Part shown: in pieces, positions 26,051 through 35,618 of the stretch
How positions within the stretch are numbered: position 1 is the first letter of the stretch
How the letters are laid out: each line of letters begins with the position of its first letter
Assembly (NCBI RefSeq): GCF_020923435.1
Contig: NZ_CP087263.1
Location: 186,001-250,000 of the forward strand
DNA from: Brevibacillus humidisoli
Lineage (GTDB): Bacteria > Bacillota > Bacilli > Brevibacillales > Brevibacillaceae
Direction: 5' to 3'
Length of the DNA stretch: 64,000 nucleotides
Program-made: the position numbers and the translations under genes
The notes under the pieces: model-generated
What the model was told of the DNA's origin: nothing
What the model saw: the letters and a program-made list of their open reading frames with translations, nothing else
Database searches by the model: none

Positions 26051-27367
26051 GTGTTTCGAGCTTTGACCAACGCTTCTGTGCGCATGGTGCAGCGCTACCT
26101 GCCGGATCCGTTCTTATTTGCTGTTATTCTGACTTTTGTCGTTTTTGTGGCCGGCATGCTGGTAAACGGAAAAAGTGCGCTCGAGATGGTGACATTCTGG
26201 GGTGACGGATTTTGGAGCCTGCTCACGTTTGCGATGCAGATGGTCCTGATCCTGGTGACGGGTCATACATTGGCCAGCACCCGTTTTTTCAAAAGGGGCA
26301 TGCGCTTTATTGCCGGATTGGCCCATTCACCTGGCCAGGCGATCATGCTGACCGCGTTTGTCTCCTGTTTGGCTGCCATGATCAACTGGGGATTCGGGCT
26401 GGTTATCGGTGCCTTGCTGGCTAAGGAAGTGGCCCGCCAGGTAGACAAGGTAGACTATCGCTTGCTGATTGCCAGTGCTTACAGTGGTTTTATCGTCTGG
26501 CATGGCGGTCTCTCTGGCTCCGTACCGCTGACGATTGCGACAGAGAACCACTCCTTGCAGGATGTGATCGGGATCATCCCGACTACGGAGACGCTGTTCT
26601 CGCCGCTTAACATCACGCTGATCGTCGCCATGTTGATTGCGATTCCACTCATGAATCGACTGATGATGCCGTCTGAAAAAGACACGATCGTGTTTCGAGG
26701 AGCGGCCTTGGCAGAGGAGGAGCAGGCCGCTACTGTGGCTGTTGATACCCCTGCTGATCGTTTAGAGAACAGCTTCCTTATCTCATTTCTCGTGTTTTTG
26801 CTTGGTCTCGCTTTTATCGTCTGGTACTTCTGGGAGAATGGCTTTAAACTAAACCTTGATATCGTCAATCTGATCTTCCTGTTCCTGGGGATCTTGCTGC
26901 ACGGTACCCCGCGTCGTTTTCTTGATGCGATGGGAGAAGCAATCAAGGGGGCTAGCGGCATTGTCGTTCAGTTTCCTTTCTATGCCGGTATCATCGGCAT
27001 GATGACGGCTTCTGGGCTGGCTGCCACTGTATCCGGCTGGTTTATCGATGTGTCCAACGCTGCCACTCTGCCGCTGTTCGCTTTCTTGAGCGCCGGTCTG
27101 GTCAACGTGTTCGTGCCGTCAGGCGGTGGGCAATGGGCGGTACAGGCGCCGATCATGATGCCGGCTGCAGCGGAGTTGGGTGTTCCGTATTCGGAAGTAG
27201 CGATGGCGATCGCGTGGGGTGATGCCTGGACCAACCTGATCCAACCTTTCTGGGCGCTGCCTGCACTGGCTATCGCTGGATTGGGCGCACGCGATATCAT
27301 GGGCTACTGCCTGATGATGCTGTTGGTGACAGGAGCGATCCTGAGCCTTGGATTCTTGATTTTCTAA
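26051..27367 (+). CDS. Short-chain fatty acid transporter (AtoE family)
   Basis: A 438-residue membrane protein with about 12 helices. Seen: the N-terminal FRALTNASVRMVQRYLPDPFLFAVILT signature region (given in the family as a start before the first helix), INWGFGLVIGALLAKEVAR, and the C-terminal FVPSGGGQWAVQAPIMMPAA. The family (TIGR00366/AtoE) imports acetoacetate, butyrate and similar acids. The GTG at 26051 has GAAAGGAGAG nine bases upstream; the longer frame from 25979 runs through the promoter and is not real. A promoter with a cre site precedes it, so uptake should be shut off on preferred sugars. A clear terminator follows. Adjacent beta-oxidation genes are absent. Confidence 0.9.
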   Translation: MFRALTNASVRMVQRYLPDPFLFAVILTFVVFVAGMLVNGKSALEMVTFWGDGFWSLLTFAMQMVLILVTGHTLASTRFFKRGMRFIAGLAHSPGQAIMLTAFVSCLAAMINWGFGLVIGALLAKEVARQVDKVDYRLLIASAYSGFIVWHGGLSGSVPLTIATENHSLQDVIGIIPTTETLFSPLNITLIVAMLIAIPLMNRLMMPSEKDTIVFRGAALAEEEQAATVAVDTPADRLENSFLISFLVFLLGLAFIVWYFWENGFKLNLDIVNLIFLFLGILLHGTPRRFLDAMGEAIKGASGIVVQFPFYAGIIGMMTASGLAATVSGWFIDVSNAATLPLFAFLSAGLVNVFVPSGGGQWAVQAPIMMPAAAELGVPYSEVAMAIAWGDAWTNLIQPFWALPALAIAGLGARDIMGYCLMMLLVTGAILSLGFLIF

Positions 27368-27385
27368 TGCAACGGATCAAACACC

Positions 27386-27427
27386 AAAAACCGGTCTGCT
27401 TCACGATGAAGCGGAACCGGTTTTTTC
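27386..27427 (+). terminator. Intrinsic terminator after the AtoE-family gene
   Basis: AAAACCGGT with CTGCTTC on the left pairs with GAAGCGG and AACCGGTTTT on the right, followed by further T residues. Confidence 0.88.
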
Positions 27428-27473
27428 GTTATAACGAAGAGGGTTTCCTGTCTTATAACCAATCCGGGATTTG

Positions 27474-27806
27474 TCAAATTCCGGGATCATTCAAAGAGGA
27501 AGTGACCAATCCCGCCGATTCGATCTGTCGCTTTGTTTCTTCTGTTCCCAGACGATGGATCAGCGAGTAGATTTCGCGCAAATCGTTGTCGTACAGGTCG
27601 TTCTCCCGGTCGTAATGATAGGGGACGCCTGAGATGTGGGCGCGGAAAAAGGTTAGCCAATCATCATCGTACTTTTCTTCAAGCAAGATCATCAGAGCCT
27701 GTACCTCTTCCGGGGTAGCCTCAATCTCGTATTCATAGGCAGCATCCCCCTTGTTTTCAAGGACGGTTCCAGCCTGGACCGAAACATAGTATCGTTTTTT
27801 TTCCAT
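27474..27806 (-). CDS. Conserved-looking small acidic protein, unknown
   Basis: A 110-residue soluble protein starting MEKKRYYVSVQAGTVLENKG. It is acidic with a strand-helix beginning, a central EEKYDDDWLTFFRAHISGV and a YHYDRENDLYD segment. The pattern looks like a small Bacillus house-keeping protein but I cannot name a family. The ATG at 27806 has GGAGGTATC about nine bases upstream; an upstream extension in frame to 27890 overlaps the preceding gene's end and lacks a ribosome site. It follows a small membrane-protein gene by 34 bases on the same strand, so the two are likely co-transcribed. Confidence 0.7.
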   Translation of the reverse strand: MEKKRYYVSVQAGTVLENKGDAAYEYEIEATPEEVQALMILLEEKYDDDWLTFFRAHISGVPYHYDRENDLYDNDLREIYSLIHRLGTEETKRQIESAGLVTSSLNDPGI

Positions 27807-27840
27807 AAGATAGATACCTCCCTCCATCCCAGTCTTCGTA

Positions 27841-28062
27841 TCAATACAATAACGAATAGAGCCAAAATCCCAAAAGGATGGCGAAACCAATCATGTAGGC
27901 GATGACCACAGGATTGCCCATCACCTTGTGTTTTACGGTTACTTCTGCCGTATCGTTATCCAACTCTTTTCGCTGTTTTCTTTTCCCGATCATAAAAGTA
28001 TAAATAAAGCTGCCGACTAATATGAGGGTGAAGATGCCGTAGAGGATGTATTCGTAATTCAT
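27841..28062 (-). CDS. Small two-helix membrane protein, unknown
   Basis: A 73-residue protein: helix 1 at about 5-25 (ILYGIFTLILVGSFIYTF), a basic/acidic cytoplasmic loop (GKRKQRKELDNDTAEVTVKHK), and helix 2 at about 50-70 (VVIAYMIGFAILLGFWLYSL). No family recognised. GGGGGAC about nine bases upstream is a modest ribosome site. It heads the two-gene unit that continues with the acidic protein. Confidence 0.65.
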   Translation of the reverse strand: MNYEYILYGIFTLILVGSFIYTFMIGKRKQRKELDNDTAEVTVKHKVMGNPVVIAYMIGFAILLGFWLYSLLY

Positions 28063-28403
28063 CGCGCGGGTCCCCCTTTTTACCTGGGTTTGCTAGCTGT
28101 AGTTTGAGGAAAACCCCATGTTTTTATTCTTGCTGCCGTTTTCGTTTTCGGGTTCTCGGGTTCGTGGGGAGATGCTGATGACCAAAACGACGGATCAGGG
28201 AGTACTTGGGGAGGATAGGGGAGTATCTTTTGGATAGGACTGGTAATCGCGCTTAATCCCAACTGACGGTGTCTGAAGGGCAAATATCAAAGGATACAGA
28301 GGGTGAGCCTCTGGAAGGGTTATGGTAACATTATAACCGTACTCAAGAGATCAAGAACTGAATCACTGTCAAGTTCGAAAGGGTGGAAGGAAAAGACCAA
28401 AAT

Positions 28404-28525
28404 CATAGCGGGCCTAGTTCCGTGCAAGCGGAAGCGGGGGAACCATTACCCGGGGTTAATTCTGTCCGTAGCAGAAGGGATGCGAATCTGCCATCCTACC
28501 CGTCAGCTAACCTCGTCGGCTAAAG
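28404..28525 (+). promoter_or_regulatory. c-di-AMP riboswitch (ydaO/yuaA class) of the ectoine operon
   Basis: The hallmark core of this class is present in order: GGGGGAACC (28436-28444), GGGGTTAAT (28452-28460), a hairpin arm, AGGGATGC, and ACCCGTCAGCTAACCTCGT (28498-28516). The outer stem can form from UAGC (28406-28409) and GCUA (28519-28522), though only four pairs are clear. Its 3' strand contains CGTCGGCT, which recurs exactly in the downstream terminator. Known members bind two c-di-AMP molecules and turn expression off. The first gene downstream on this strand is ectA. The 340 bases upstream (28063-28403) show no convincing gene; a 139-residue frame through the element is not coding. 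Confidence 0.87.
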
Positions 28526-28643
28526 CAGAAATGGACGATTTTACATACATGACTTGTTGTGTGCGAAGAACCATCGATTTCTTTCTCTTGGTTCATCATT
28601 CGTGCACAGAAGGCTTCTTTGGTATGTCTATTGGAATGAATAG

Positions 28644-28720
28644 AGCCGACGTATCTGCTTTCCGTAGGGAATGGCCCATTGATGAGGCAAGGAGAGCAGT
28701 GTGCGTCGGCTTTCTCTATT
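28644..28720 (+). terminator. Riboswitch expression platform: terminator
   Basis: AGCCGACG (28644-28651) and CTGCTTTCC pair with GGAGAGCAG and CGTCGGCT (28704-28711), followed by TTCTCTATT. The same left strand can instead pair with the identical CGTCGGCT in the riboswitch (28514-28521), giving an antiterminator. Ligand binding would hold the aptamer strand and release AGCCGACG to form the terminator. Confidence 0.8.
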
Positions 28721-28833
28721 AAGCTTGCCTGCAAAGAGAGGAGGGAAGGGAGAGAGCGAACAAAAATGGAAGAAAGCACGATGGGAAGAAACGGACAAGT
28801 GTTATGACAGGACTCGCAGGTTAAAATTATACA

Positions 28834-28860
28834 GAATATTCCTAATATTCAGCATATAAT
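28834..28860 (+). promoter_or_regulatory. Candidate second ect promoter with palindrome
   Basis: GAATATT-CCT-AATATTC (28834-28850) is a perfect palindrome. TATAAT follows at 28855-28860, placing a transcript start at about 28867, downstream of the riboswitch terminator and about 35 bases before ectA. No -35 match to TTGACA exists at 16-18 bases, so the palindrome may be a site for an activator or repressor. Confidence 0.45.
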
Positions 28861-28902
28861 AAGTGGTTTCTGTCAAAAAAGCTGTATAAGGAGGTGATCA
28901 AC

Positions 28903-29412
28903 GTGAAGACGGAAGCAGCCAAACGGCTGACGATGCGAAAACCGTCTGAAGAGGACGGAGCAGCGATGTGGAAACTGGTGCGTGACTCGGGTGTGCTGGA
29001 CCAAAATTCGGCCTACGCCTATCTGATGTACTGCAAATTTTTTGCGGATACATGCGTCATCGCGGAATGGGAGGATGAGGTGGTAGGGTTTGTCACCGCT
29101 TTTTGTCCACCAACTGCACCTGACACGGTATTCGTCTGGCAAATCGGAGTTAACAAGCAGCAGCGAGGAATGGGAGTAGGAAGCAAGATGCTCCGAGAAT
29201 TGCTGCAGAGGGAGTCCTGCAAACAAGTGCGTTATCTGGAGGCGACAGTGTCCCCGTCCAATCTCCCGTCCGCATCCCTGTTTCGCAAAGCTGCCAGAGA
29301 GTTGGGAGCACCCTGTGAAGTGACCGAGTGTTTCCCTGCAGACCTGTTTCCAGGAGAAACCCATGAGACTGAGCTGACATTCCGAATTGGTCCCTTTAAG
29401 GGAAAACAATAG
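28903..29412 (+). CDS. ectA: L-2,4-diaminobutyrate acetyltransferase
   Basis: First pathway-specific acetylation in ectoine synthesis: acetyl-CoA plus diaminobutyrate gives N-gamma-acetyl-diaminobutyrate. The 169-residue GNAT protein shows MRKPSEEDGAAMWKLVRD, the NSAYAYLMYC substrate region, WQIGVNKQQRGMGVGSKML (acetyl-CoA loop QQRGMGVG) and ATVSPSNLPSASLFRKAA, all typical of EctA. The start is the GTG at 28903, six bases after AAGGAGGTG; the earlier in-frame GTG is part of that ribosome site. It heads a tight operon (12, 15, 35 and 91 bases between genes). Regulation by the upstream c-di-AMP switch is strongly suggested by layout. Confidence 0.95.
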   Translation: MKTEAAKRLTMRKPSEEDGAAMWKLVRDSGVLDQNSAYAYLMYCKFFADTCVIAEWEDEVVGFVTAFCPPTAPDTVFVWQIGVNKQQRGMGVGSKMLRELLQRESCKQVRYLEATVSPSNLPSASLFRKAARELGAPCEVTECFPADLFPGETHETELTFRIGPFKGKQ

Positions 29413-29424
29413 GAGGTTCAATAG

Positions 29425-30699
<1,275 letters not shown>

Positions 30700-30714
30700 A
30701 AGGAGAGCGAATTC

Positions 30715-31098
30715 ATGATTGTTAAGCATCTGGAAGAGATCATTGGTGCAAACGACGATATTGATACCCCTACGTGGAACAGCCGGCGGCTGCTTTTGAA
30801 AAAGGAAAACATGGGCTTCTCCCTGCACGATACGGTGATCAAGGCGGGTACGGAAACCTTCATCTGGTACAAAAACCACGTCGAAGCGGTCTACTGCATC
30901 GAAGGCGAAGGAGAGATCGAGGTCATCGGTGGTGAAACCTATCGCATCAAGCCGGGCATGATGTACGCGCTGGATGGACACGAAAAGCACTATCTCCGCG
31001 CCAAATCCGATATGCGCATGGTCTGCGTATTCAACCCCCCGCTCACGGGACGTGAGGTTCATGATGAAGAAGGGGTGTACCCCCTGCTGCAAGAGTAG
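30715..31098 (+). CDS. ectC: L-ectoine synthase
   Basis: A 127-residue cupin-fold enzyme that closes the ring of acetyl-diaminobutyrate to ectoine. Seen: WNSRRLLLKKENMGFSLHDT, WYKNHVEAVYCIEGEGEIE with the Glu metal ligand, the Tyr/His ligands further on (MMYALDGHEKHYLRA), and the MVCVFNPPLTGREVHDEEGVY ending characteristic of EctC (given here as separate stretches). AAGGAGAG precedes the ATG. It lies 15 bases after ectB. Confidence 0.97.
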   Translation: MIVKHLEEIIGANDDIDTPTWNSRRLLLKKENMGFSLHDTVIKAGTETFIWYKNHVEAVYCIEGEGEIEVIGGETYRIKPGMMYALDGHEKHYLRAKSDMRMVCVFNPPLTGREVHDEEGVYPLLQE

Positions 31099-31133
31099 AG
31101 ACTGATCCAAAACGAGAGAGAGGAGCTGTAAAC

Positions 31134-32024
31134 ATGACGCAAACCAATACGGCTGTTGAAGATCTCTACCCATCCCGGGTAAGTGCCAAGCCTACTGTTA
31201 TCGAAAGAAAAGATCCTGTCGTCTACACCAATCTAGACGGAAGGGAAGGGCCGCTCGATCAGGAAACGTTAGCCTCTTACGAAAAAAACGGCTACTTGTG
31301 CCTGAAAAGCTTCTTCTCACCGGAGGAGGTACAACAGTTTCGCGATGAGCTGAATCGACTCTGGAACGCCAACCAGAACTCCGATCGAAAAGAAGTGATT
31401 CTGGAGCCGGAAAGTCGTGAAGTTCGCTCCATCTTCGCCGTCCACCGGGATAATGAAGTATTCCAACGGCTCTCGCAGCATCCTCGGCTGGTCCAGATCG
31501 TACAGCAGATCCTGGGCAGTGAGGTATACATCCATCAGTCCCGGATCAACTACAAAAAAGGATTTACCGGAAAAGAGTTCTACTGGCACTCCGATTTTGA
31601 GACTTGGCATGTGGAAGATGGCATGCCGCGGATGCGAGCGCTGAGCTGCTCGATCACGCTGGAGGATAATTATCACTACAATGGTCCGCTGCTGCTGATC
31701 CCCGGTTCTCACAAGGAATTTATTGCCTGCGTGGGAGAAACACCAGAAAACCATTTTGAACAGTCGCTCCGCAAACAGGAATACGGGGTTCCGGACGATG
31801 ATAATCTGAGCCGACTGGCAAAACGCAACGGAATCGACGCTGCCCTCGGACCTGCGGGCACGGTTGTGTTGTTCGACTGCAATATCATGCACGGTTCCAA
31901 CGGCAATATCACGCCGATGCCGCGCAGCAACGTTTTTTACGTATACAACAGCGTGGAAAACAAGCTGGTCGCTCCGTTTTCAGGGCAAATGCCGAGACCA
32001 GACTATATCGCAACCCGTGATTGA
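31134..32024 (+). CDS. ectD: Ectoine 5-hydroxylase
   Basis: An iron(II)/2-oxoglutarate dioxygenase that makes 5-hydroxyectoine, a solute with better heat and desiccation protection. The 296-residue length fits. Seen: the PhyH-type core FYWHSDFETWHVEDGMP, giving the first His and Asp iron ligands, the conserved ALSCSITLEDN and GPLLLIPGSH, and the second His in NIMHGSNGN. The extended N-terminal part, DLYPSRV, DPVVYTNLDG, is usual for EctD. GAGAGGAGC precedes the ATG. Hydroxyectoine capacity, together with ectABC, points to a strain facing heat or drying as well as salt. Confidence 0.96.
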   Translation: MTQTNTAVEDLYPSRVSAKPTVIERKDPVVYTNLDGREGPLDQETLASYEKNGYLCLKSFFSPEEVQQFRDELNRLWNANQNSDRKEVILEPESREVRSIFAVHRDNEVFQRLSQHPRLVQIVQQILGSEVYIHQSRINYKKGFTGKEFYWHSDFETWHVEDGMPRMRALSCSITLEDNYHYNGPLLLIPGSHKEFIACVGETPENHFEQSLRKQEYGVPDDDNLSRLAKRNGIDAALGPAGTVVLFDCNIMHGSNGNITPMPRSNVFYVYNSVENKLVAPFSGQMPRPDYIATRD

Positions 32025-32115
32025 AGAAAGGCCGCCTGCTACGCATCTGGCCGGGCAGGCGGCTCGCATTCTCGCCCACTTGCCCAAAATTGGTGTATGG
32101 GGAGGAAAAAGAACA

Positions 32116-33336
32116 TTGGCTTTACTTGTTCAGAAGTACGGTGGTACTTCGGTAGGTTCTGTTGAACGGATTGAGAAAGTGGCCGATCGTGTGATGCGAT
32201 CGAAACAGGCGGGGCAGCAGCTCGTGGTCGTCCTGTCTGCAATGGGGAAGACGACAGATACACTGACTGAGATGGCGGGCGAGATCACCGGCGATCCCAG
32301 TGAACGTGAAATCGACATGCTGTTGAGTACCGGAGAACAGGTCTCCGTTGCCCTGCTTGCCCTGGCACTTCAGCAGAGAGGATGTGACGCCGTCTCTCTA
32401 ACTGGCTGGCAGGCAGGGATCACAACTGACTCTCGCCATAGCAATGCTCGTATCCTATCGATCGACGACACGCGGATACAGACTCATCTGCAGAGAGGGC
32501 AGGTTGTCATTGTAGCCGGTTATCAGGGTCTCACGGAAGATCAGGAGATTACAACACTGGGACGAGGGGGTTCCGATACCAGCGCTGTCGCCTTGGCAGC
32601 CAGTCTGCGGGCAGAAAAGTGCCAAATCTTCACCGACGTAGAAGGGGTGTATACCGCCGATCCGCGAGTCGTCCCGCTCGCCCGGAAGATACCGGAGATC
32701 ACGTATCAGGAGATGCTGGAGCTCTCCCGTTCGGGAGCAGCTGTGCTGCATCCCCGTGCAGTGGAGACAGCGCGGAACCACCAGGTACCGCTCGAGGTTC
32801 GCTCCAGCTTTACCGAGGAAGAGGGCACGCATATCGGAGCGAAGATGCCCGCATCCCTATCTGCTATCCGCGGAATTGCTCACCGTGAGGACGTTGCTGT
32901 TGTCTCTCTGAAAAGTGACCGGGTGGAAGAGAAAGCCCCTGCCATCGCTCGTATCCTGGCTGCAGCCCAGATTGAGACCGATCCCTTTTTGCGGAAGTCT
33001 TCTACGCTTTCCTTCACCGTCCCAGCGGCCCAACTCAAGAAGGTAAAAGCCGCACTGGAAGCAGACGAACAGCTGCAGACAGCCGGCTTTTGGAAATATC
33101 GGCAAGGGCTGACCAAGGTGTCCATGATAGGCCACAACCTAGAGGACGCATCTGAGCGGTCAAGGGAGATGGCTGGGATCTTGGCAGCAAAAAAAATCCC
33201 GATCGACTGGCTGTATGTGGATGACAGGAGAATCTCTTATGCCATTCCTGCTTCATACACCCGTGAGGCGATGCAATTGCTGCACAGTACGTTGGGGTTG
33301 GACAATAAACAAAAAGCAGTCGCTTATACATCGTAA
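32116..33336 (+). CDS. ask: Aspartokinase dedicated to the ectoine operon
   Basis: Phosphorylates aspartate, the entry step to aspartate semialdehyde used by EctB. The 406-residue protein has the kinase domain (LVQKYGGTSVGSVERIEKVA; GRGGSDTSAVALAASL; DVEGVYTADPR) and two C-terminal ACT domains (about 265-400). The start is a TTG at 32116 with GGAGG ten bases upstream; the in-frame sequence before it overlaps ectD in a nonsense frame. Location as fifth gene of the ectoine operon suggests a specialised isozyme that avoids lysine/threonine feedback, as known for Ask_Ect. It is shorter and more LysC-like than proteobacterial Ask_Ect. Insensitivity to feedback is inferred only. Confidence 0.92.
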   Translation: MALLVQKYGGTSVGSVERIEKVADRVMRSKQAGQQLVVVLSAMGKTTDTLTEMAGEITGDPSEREIDMLLSTGEQVSVALLALALQQRGCDAVSLTGWQAGITTDSRHSNARILSIDDTRIQTHLQRGQVVIVAGYQGLTEDQEITTLGRGGSDTSAVALAASLRAEKCQIFTDVEGVYTADPRVVPLARKIPEITYQEMLELSRSGAAVLHPRAVETARNHQVPLEVRSSFTEEEGTHIGAKMPASLSAIRGIAHREDVAVVSLKSDRVEEKAPAIARILAAAQIETDPFLRKSSTLSFTVPAAQLKKVKAALEADEQLQTAGFWKYRQGLTKVSMIGHNLEDASERSREMAGILAAKKIPIDWLYVDDRRISYAIPASYTREAMQLLHSTLGLDNKQKAVAYTS

Positions 33337-33367
33337 CGTGTAGAGTAAATCTTTCAACAAGTTTGGC

Positions 33368-33437
33368 ATACGCTCCTGAATGTAGACCAAATCCCACCAG
33401 GCGGGGGACGGTTTGTACGTCAGGAGCGTATCTTTTT
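33368..33437 (+). terminator. Terminator ending the ectoine operon
   Basis: ATACGCTCCTGA and TCAGGAGCGTAT form a 12-bp perfect stem with a long 40-base loop, followed by CTTTTT. The unusually long loop contains a GGCGGGGG tract. Confidence 0.8.
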
Positions 33438-33589
33438 CAGTGTCTTTCTGCCTGCTGCCCACAAGATCTGTCGGCGAGCCTGCCAATCTGCCTCGTGCTG
33501 TGGTATGCTAACAAACAGTCCTCAAAGGATTTATGCTGCTCATGATGCGCATCATCCAGAGGAAAGAAAAAGAAGCCGAGGTGATCCCG

Positions 33590-33892
33590 ATGATTCTCGA
33601 GGCGGCCATGCTGCAGGTGAGGGCAGGGCAGGATCAAGACTTTGAAAAAGCATTTCGCGAGGCGTCCAGGATCATTTCCAGCATGCGGGGGTATCGCTCG
33701 CATGAACTGCAGCGCTGTTTGGAGGAAAAAGGAAAATACCTGCTGTTGGTCCGATGGGAGACGCTGGAGGATCATACATTGGGCTTTCGCGGCTCCCCTG
33801 AATACCAGGAATGGAAGAAGATGCTCCATCACTTTTACGATCCGTTTCCAACTGTGGAGCACTTTGAACAAGTTGATTTGACAAAGGCATGA
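33590..33892 (+). CDS. Antibiotic biosynthesis monooxygenase (ABM)-fold protein
   Basis: A 100-residue protein of the small alpha+beta ABM fold. Seen: a first strand MILEAAMLQVRAGQ, helix DFEKAFREASRIISS, GYRSHELQRCLEEKGKYLLLVRWETLEDHTLGFR (in pieces), and a C-terminal HHFYDPFPTVEHFEQV. Members are heme-degrading or quinone-acting monooxygenases or of unknown role. The usual heme-binding Asn/His of IsdG cannot be confirmed, so function is open. The ATG at 33590 has GAGGTGATC seven bases upstream. A short terminator follows. Confidence 0.82.
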   Translation: MILEAAMLQVRAGQDQDFEKAFREASRIISSMRGYRSHELQRCLEEKGKYLLLVRWETLEDHTLGFRGSPEYQEWKKMLHHFYDPFPTVEHFEQVDLTKA

Positions 33893-33923
33893 CTTGGGCT
33901 GTTCGTCCAACGCAAGGCAAAGA

Positions 33924-33952
33924 ACCGTCAGGATTTTCCCTGACGGTCCTTC
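33924..33952 (+). terminator. Terminator after the ABM-fold gene
   Basis: ACCGTCAGG and CCTGACGGT make a perfect 9-bp stem with loop ATTTTC, followed by CCTTCTC. The T run is weak. Confidence 0.75.
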
Positions 33953-33968
33953 TCATCTCGGAGGCTCA

Positions 33969-35117
33969 CTACCTGTTCATCAGCAATTCCTGATGCTGCT
34001 CCATGATCCCGTTGCCATACAGCAGAAAGAGGGAGAGAACAAGCGCCAGCCCGAGATAGGCGGCCAACACTTTCCACTTGGTCGCAGTGGCTGATTCATA
34101 GTAGGTGCTGAGCCGATGCAGCCGTTCCTCTACGTGCTGCATCCGTTCCGCCGCTTTTTCAATCTCTTTGCTCAGCAGGGGAGACGGGAGTGGCCGATTG
34201 GGGTCACCATCCTCATATTGCGTAGGAGAGCGTTCCCACCGCTGCAGGAGATCCCACTTCTTCTGTGCGAACTCGCGGTCCAACTGTTCTCGGTCTCGTG
34301 CAAATCGCTTTTCATCCTGCAGGAAAGGCAGATAAAAACGCTGCTGTTTGGGAGGTTGCTCCATGCGCAGCACTTCTGCGTACAGTTGGGAGCGCCGTTC
34401 CGACATAGACCAGTAGTTGGGCCACAGCCGCAGTTCTTCGATCAGGTCGAGCAGCTTTTCTTTCTCATAGGATAATACCCGCTGCTGGTATCCCTCCCGC
34501 ACACGCGACCACCAGGTGAACAGTCCCAGCAGGAAGATGAGAAACAATAGCGGAGACGGTGAAAAGTAAAGGAAACCACCCATCAGAATCAGACCAATCA
34601 GCCATACCTTGGACGACAGGACGGAAACGATCCTCCCCCCGTCCAGCGGGGAGACAGGCAGCAAGTTGAACAGATTGATCATCGCCCCAAGAAAGATGAC
34701 CAAACCCCAGAATGGTTCATTCGTCCACAAGTACAGCGGGACCGCCGGCAAAAACGAAATCAGTCCGGCAAACGGTCCCCCATAGGCCAGAAAAGCTTCT
34801 GTCCGGGCGTCGCGTGGTTGTTCTTTCATCGAGATAACAGCCCCGACAAACGGGATAAAGATCGCCGGTGAGGTGCGAATGCCCTTCATTTTGGCCGCGA
34901 CGAGATGCCCCATCTCATGAATGAAGATGAGGTAGATCAGTGCGGCAGCGAACTTCCAGCCGTAGATGGCCGCATAAAAGCTGAGGCTGACCGCCATCGA
35001 AATCAGGGTACCGCCAAATTTTGAAAATTTAAGCAAACTCCACAACCACTTCAAGTTGGAGAGCAGAAACGCTCCAACCGCAAGAAGGACCGATCGGTTT
35101 CGCGTAGACTGCTTCAT
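33969..35117 (-). CDS. Site-2-protease (M50) family membrane metalloprotease
   Basis: A 382-residue membrane protein. Seen: about four to six helices in residues 10-220, with the zinc motif HEMGH (IFIHEMGHLVAAKMKG, helix 2) and the third ligand in LLPVSPLDGGR. After the membrane block comes a basic, partly coiled-coil cytoplasmic region (about 225-355, many Arg, Glu and Gln) and a last helix at the C-terminus (LALVLSLFLLYGNG). The family cleaves membrane-spanning substrates; the substrate here is unknown. The long helical tail distinguishes it from SpoIVFB-like proteins. GGGGGGCGAG about nine bases upstream is a usable ribosome site. Confidence 0.86.
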   Translation of the reverse strand: MKQSTRNRSVLLAVGAFLLSNLKWLWSLLKFSKFGGTLISMAVSLSFYAAIYGWKFAAALIYLIFIHEMGHLVAAKMKGIRTSPAIFIPFVGAVISMKEQPRDARTEAFLAYGGPFAGLISFLPAVPLYLWTNEPFWGLVIFLGAMINLFNLLPVSPLDGGRIVSVLSSKVWLIGLILMGGFLYFSPSPLLFLIFLLGLFTWWSRVREGYQQRVLSYEKEKLLDLIEELRLWPNYWSMSERRSQLYAEVLRMEQPPKQQRFYLPFLQDEKRFARDREQLDREFAQKKWDLLQRWERSPTQYEDGDPNRPLPSPLLSKEIEKAAERMQHVEERLHRLSTYYESATATKWKVLAAYLGLALVLSLFLLYGNGIMEQHQELLMNR

Positions 35118-35210
35118 ATGGGTCTCGCCCCCCGGAGCAATGGATTGGAAAAAACAAACGCGTACCTCGTATATGTACGAATCAGTTTGCGATAAGTTTC
35201 CACGTCTCCT

Positions 35211-35510
35211 CTAAGCGTCCAGACCAGGGTTGGAGAATTGGAATCCGAAATCGCCGTACCGCTGGTCGTAACGGAGTGTCCCCCCGTTGAAGTACCAAAA
35301 GTCGGCGGGACGTATCACAAAACGCAAGCCTTCCACTTCAAACAGCGCGTCGCCCGGCAGTTGCTGGTCTTTTTCAATCGCATAAAACAGACCGCCCGTC
35401 CCTGGGCCTCCCGTGCGTACGTAGAGGCGCAAGGTCTCTCCCGGACGGTATCCGGCGTACCGCTGATAGGCTAATGAAAAGGCAGGTTCGATCATCAGTT
35501 GGAGGGTCAT
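35211..35510 (-). CDS. HesB/YneR-like protein without cysteines
   Basis: A 99-residue protein resembling the HesB-like YneR family: GETLRLYVRTGGPGTGG, FVIRPADFWYFNGGTLRYD and GDFGFQFSNP. Iron-sulfur carriers of this fold keep three Cys; this protein has none, as is usual for the YneR branch, so cluster assembly is unlikely. Function unknown. The ATG at 35510 has GGGAG upstream. It stands between the protease and DUF3905 genes, all on the minus strand. Confidence 0.7.
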   Translation of the reverse strand: MTLQLMIEPAFSLAYQRYAGYRPGETLRLYVRTGGPGTGGLFYAIEKDQQLPGDALFEVEGLRFVIRPADFWYFNGGTLRYDQRYGDFGFQFSNPGLDA

Positions 35511-35569
35511 GTCCGCAAACTCCCTTCCCTATAGAGTGCCCTATCTATTGTATCATAGACGCAAAACAA

Positions 35570-35598
35570 GCGGACGCCCTCTCATACAGGACGTCCGC
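35570..35598 (-). terminator. Terminator after the DUF3905 gene
   Basis: On the minus strand GCGGACG pairs with CGTCCGC, followed by TTGTTTTG. The loop is 15 bases. Confidence 0.65.
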
Positions 35599-35618
35599 AG
35601 ATGAAACTTGGTTACCGG

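Noticed and set aside
28303..28722. A 139-codon plus-strand frame between the small membrane gene and ectA
   Set aside because: It runs through the c-di-AMP aptamer and its terminator, has no ribosome site, and its product looks like random sequence.
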